Positions 61,431 through 64,000 of a stretch of DNA of 64,000 bases are shown here, piece by piece. The notes under the pieces were generated by a model. That model was not told where the DNA came from. It did no database searches and saw only the letters and a program-made list of their open reading frames with translations. The first letter of the stretch is position 1; each line of letters begins with the position of its first letter. Source of the DNA: Aurantiochytrium sp. KH105 (taxonomy: Eukaryota > Sar > Bigyra > Thraustochytrida > Thraustochytriidae); contig BGKB01000016.1 of the NCBI GenBank assembly GCA_003116975.1, positions 561,127-625,126 on the forward strand, in the 5' to 3' direction. The translations under genes and the position numbers were made by a program.

Positions 61431-61608
61431 GAGGCGAGCGACTGTCTTCTTCTTCTTTCTTCTTCAAGTTCTTCTTCTTCTTCTTCTTCAAGTTCTAGTT
61501 CTTCTTCTTCGTTAGCGAGCGACTGTCTTCTTCTTCTTTCTTCTTCAAATCCTTCTTCTTCAAGTTCTTCTTCTTCTTCTTCAAGTTCTAGTTCTTCTTC
61601 TTCGTTCT
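61431..61608. repeat. Duplicated CTT/TTC-rich tract
   Basis: An ~85-bp segment (GCGAGCGACTGTCTTCTTCT... through TAGTTCTTCTTCTTCG) is repeated head to tail at ~61431-61513 and ~61514-61600. It lies just upstream of the fusion gene ATG and probably forms part of its leader, a GA-rich RNA on the coding strand. Confidence 0.8.
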
Positions 61609-63926
61609 CGGCGGCGCAGCGGCTGCTCGGCTGGTGAGGGACGGGAACAGCGAGCTCGAGCACGATGAGGATGACGAGAGGTGATGCGGCATGCTGCTCC
61701 GCGTTGGGATGTGGAGGGCGACGACGCAGTGTAGAGATCGTTCCACGTTTGCGTTTGCGAGCATGGACGCGAGAAGGGTGAGCGGGGACTTGGGAAGTAA
61801 CCTTGGATGGATGAATGAGATGTTGTTGCAAGCCGCCGTATGGTTTGGGTCTTATTTCGAATCTTTATGATCTTGGCGTCAATTGCTTGTTGTCGTCGGC
61901 GTCTGTATACATGTAAACGTTTCTATAAAAGGCAACGATTATCATTGTCTCATTTTCACGGGACTCTTCTCATCATCTCCATTATTTCATTTTCTTGTTT
62001 CACCTACTACGTGGCGGAAAAGGTTGCGGTGGAAATAATGTTGAAGTCAGGAGGCGGGGCAGCTCGCGTCCGATTGTCTGCTTTTGGCAGCTCGGCTCCT
62101 CGAGCAAGTCTTTCCATCATCGGCCCGGTTCATTCCCTGTCAGGCTTGAGCAGAGATTCGTGCAGCAAGAGATCTTTTTTGGTTGTTGATTTCTTGGCTT
62201 GTTTTCAATTTTTTCAATCAGCCAGATCAACAATCTGTCACCGTTCTCATTGACTAGCATTGCGAACGAATAAAGGCTGCTATCATCGACCATGGCCCAA
62301 CGCAAAACGAGCGCGACACCATCCCGTCTGTGGCTGGCCCAAGACGGCGGCGCGGCCCGCGCCAGCTTGCGTAAATGAGAACGTCGGCGCGGCCGGTCGA
62401 ACGAAGCCTGGCCCAATTTAGCGAGCGTCCCCACGGAAGAGCTTCGCGGCTGGAGGAAGAGAGTCAGACGCCTGCAGCTGCGTCGAGGCGCGAGCCGCGG
62501 CGTGCGTCGTTCGTCGCGCAGCGCGAGCCACCGCCGGCTTATGCAACACAAAGAATCGGGATGCCGTCTTGCACGTCGAGGCGAGGCGAGGCGAGGCGAG
62601 GTGAGGTGAGTGAGCGGGGTGAGTGAGGTGGAGTTGCGTCGCTTTTTACAAATGGAGTCCCAGCCAGCCAGCCAGCCAGCCAGCCAGCTCTTCGGCCCAA
62701 GAAGCCACAGGCAGTTGCTTGATGCGAATGCGATTATAGAACTCTTGCAGCGCTGCTGCTACTACTGGGAGCAGCCGATGCGAGCGAGCTCGTCTCGCTC
62801 GAGTGTGCCTTGGAGCAGCGAGGGCCTCCTGCGGCAAGAAATGTCGCGAGCGCCGCAGTTCTCGCCGCGGGCAAGCAGCGCCGTCCGGGCGTGCAAGAGG
62901 ATGGAGGGCCGGGTGGGTGGGTGGGTAGGTGGGTGGGTGGGTCAACGACGAGGTCCGTCAACAAACGCCTCAGCTGCCGGCGCCATCTTGTCTCAGCTTC
63001 CCTTCCTTCTTTCTTTCTACCACCGCCCGTCCTAGCCTGGTCTGATCTGGTCCGGTCTGGTCTGGTCTGGTCTGGTCTGGCTGGTCTGGGCGCAACAGGA
63101 TGGCTTGCAGCTGCGCGAGACGCTGCCTTCGAGCCAGACCCTGCCGTCTCTGCGGCGCAGCGGGTGAGACGCTCTGCAGCTGGTCCTCGCGACGATCAGA
63201 TCAGGGTCTTTCATTCTCACTGTCTCACTGTCAGTCAATCACTTCTCTTTTTTTCACTGCTTTTTTTTTCTCTGCTTTTTTTTGCCTCGAGAGCCGCGGC
63301 GGCGGGGAGCACGCGGGGACTCTTGGCCCGGGCTATCCGTCCAACGGCAGGAAACCGCTCTGCTCGCAGATAGCGCTTCCTCCGTGCGCGGCGCCGGGAG
63401 CAGAAACGCCCCGCCGCGGCGTGCGCGGGTCCGCGCGCGAGCAGGCGAACCGGGGGCCAGCGCGGGAGTTCTGCGCGCCCGCGGCGGCGGTCTTTCTCTC
63501 TCCGCGGCGGCGCCTCGAGTTCGCCAAACGCAAGTCAGGCAGGCAGGCAGCACGCAGGCAGGCAGGCAGGCAGCACGCAGGCAGGCAGGCAGGCAGGCAG
63601 GCAGCCCGGCGAGGCCCGCGAGCGCCGCGGAGAGGCAGGGCGCGGCGGGGCGCGGCCGCGGGAGCCGCGGGGCCTCCTGCCTGCGGCGGGGCGCCATCGC
63701 CATCCGCCCATCCTTTCATCGCTTTTCAAACATCCATCGCTCCATCGCTCCATCGCTCCATCCATCGCTCCATCCATCCATCCATCGCGACGTCCGGCGC
63801 CGCGTCCTTCGCTCCATCCTGCGCTCCGTCCAGCGCTCCGCCTGACCCGGGGCGGCTCGAGCAGCGCCGCCCCGCCGCCGCGGCGCCGCGAGCAGCGGAG
63901 GCAGGCAGGCAGAGGGCGCGCGATCG
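61609..63926. other. Intergenic region with several microsatellites
   Basis: No supported gene. Repeats seen: (GGCGA)n at 62580-62605, (CAGC)n at 62663-62683, GGGTGGGTGG at 62910-62942, (GGTCT)n at 63050-63085, (GCAGG)n at 63537-63605 and (CATCGCTC)n/(CATC)n at 63720-63790. GC content rises steeply to the right edge, as seen upstream of other genes here. Confidence 0.6.
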
Positions 63927-64000
63927 ATGCTGCCCATGGCGGCCGCATCGGGCATGGGCATGCGCGGCGAGCAGGCCGTTGGCGCGGGGCTCGGCGGGGC
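63927..64000 (+). CDS. Possible 5' end of a gene cut by the window edge
   Basis: An ATG at 63927 and a better one at 63936 (GCCCATGG) open a frame that stays open to the edge, starting MLPMAAASGMGMRGEQ. The preceding GC-rich, repeat-rich sequence resembles the leaders of other genes in the window. Too short to identify. Confidence 0.3.
   Translation, partial: MLPMAAASGMGMRGEQAVGAGLGG

Overview
The window looks like nuclear DNA of a protist, most likely a stramenopile of the thraustochytrid (Labyrinthulomycetes) kind. The evidence is GC-rich long coding exons, short introns with GTAAGT/GTACGT donors, a GBF1/GNOM-type Arf-GEF, MCM4, LSM6, a MyTH4 myosin and a polycystin-type channel. The assignment is by overall character, without a database search. 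No tRNA, rRNA, CRISPR array or bacterial operon was seen. Several long open frames begin at GTG or TTG; I moved those starts to the first credible ATG.

Layout. 1-2661: 3' part of an unrecognised Pro/Ser-rich gene. 2722-9069 (minus): a giant channel joining a catalytically dead nicotinamidase-like domain, ankyrin repeats, a UBR-like zinc finger, two RyR domains and a six-helix polycystin/TRP pore. 10268-12016: phosphoglucomutase. 12804-18732: an LRR-Roc-COR-TIR gene whose leucine-rich repeats lie one per exon in a ~259-bp tandem array. 19275-19480: a stray inverted copy of part of the phosphoglucomutase gene. 20260-26175: GBF1-like Arf-GEF. 26572-26979 (minus): LSM6, one intron. 27475-28395: nucleotide-sugar transporter. 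29025-32087 (minus): MCM4. 32845-38305 (minus): four paralogous small Cys-rich genes, two of them in a ~1.2-kb segmental duplication whose copies are separated by a Copia-type retroelement relic. 40072-42030 (minus): kinase-like plus HAD phosphatase fusion. 43042-44088: quinone oxidoreductase. 44208-44648 (minus): thioredoxin-like protein. 45492-46880: lipid-anchored MYND protein. 49443-50985: type II membrane glycosyltransferase, one intron. 53571-58241: WW-motor-MyTH4 myosin. 58870-61413 (minus): GOLD, UMP-CMP kinase and AKR7 aldo-keto reductase in one frame. The right edge may hold the first codons of another gene.

The genes do not form one pathway. Two belong to sensing and immunity-like families (the pseudo-nicotinamidase channel and the LRR-Roc-COR-TIR protein), and they might be linked through NAD+/nicotinamide chemistry, though that is inference. 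A shared promoter element near GCAAGTGGSGTATAGC clusters both in the LSM6/transporter promoter and upstream of the myosin gene. The findings I would follow first are the channel fusion, the LRR exon array and the GOLD-kinase-reductase fusion.
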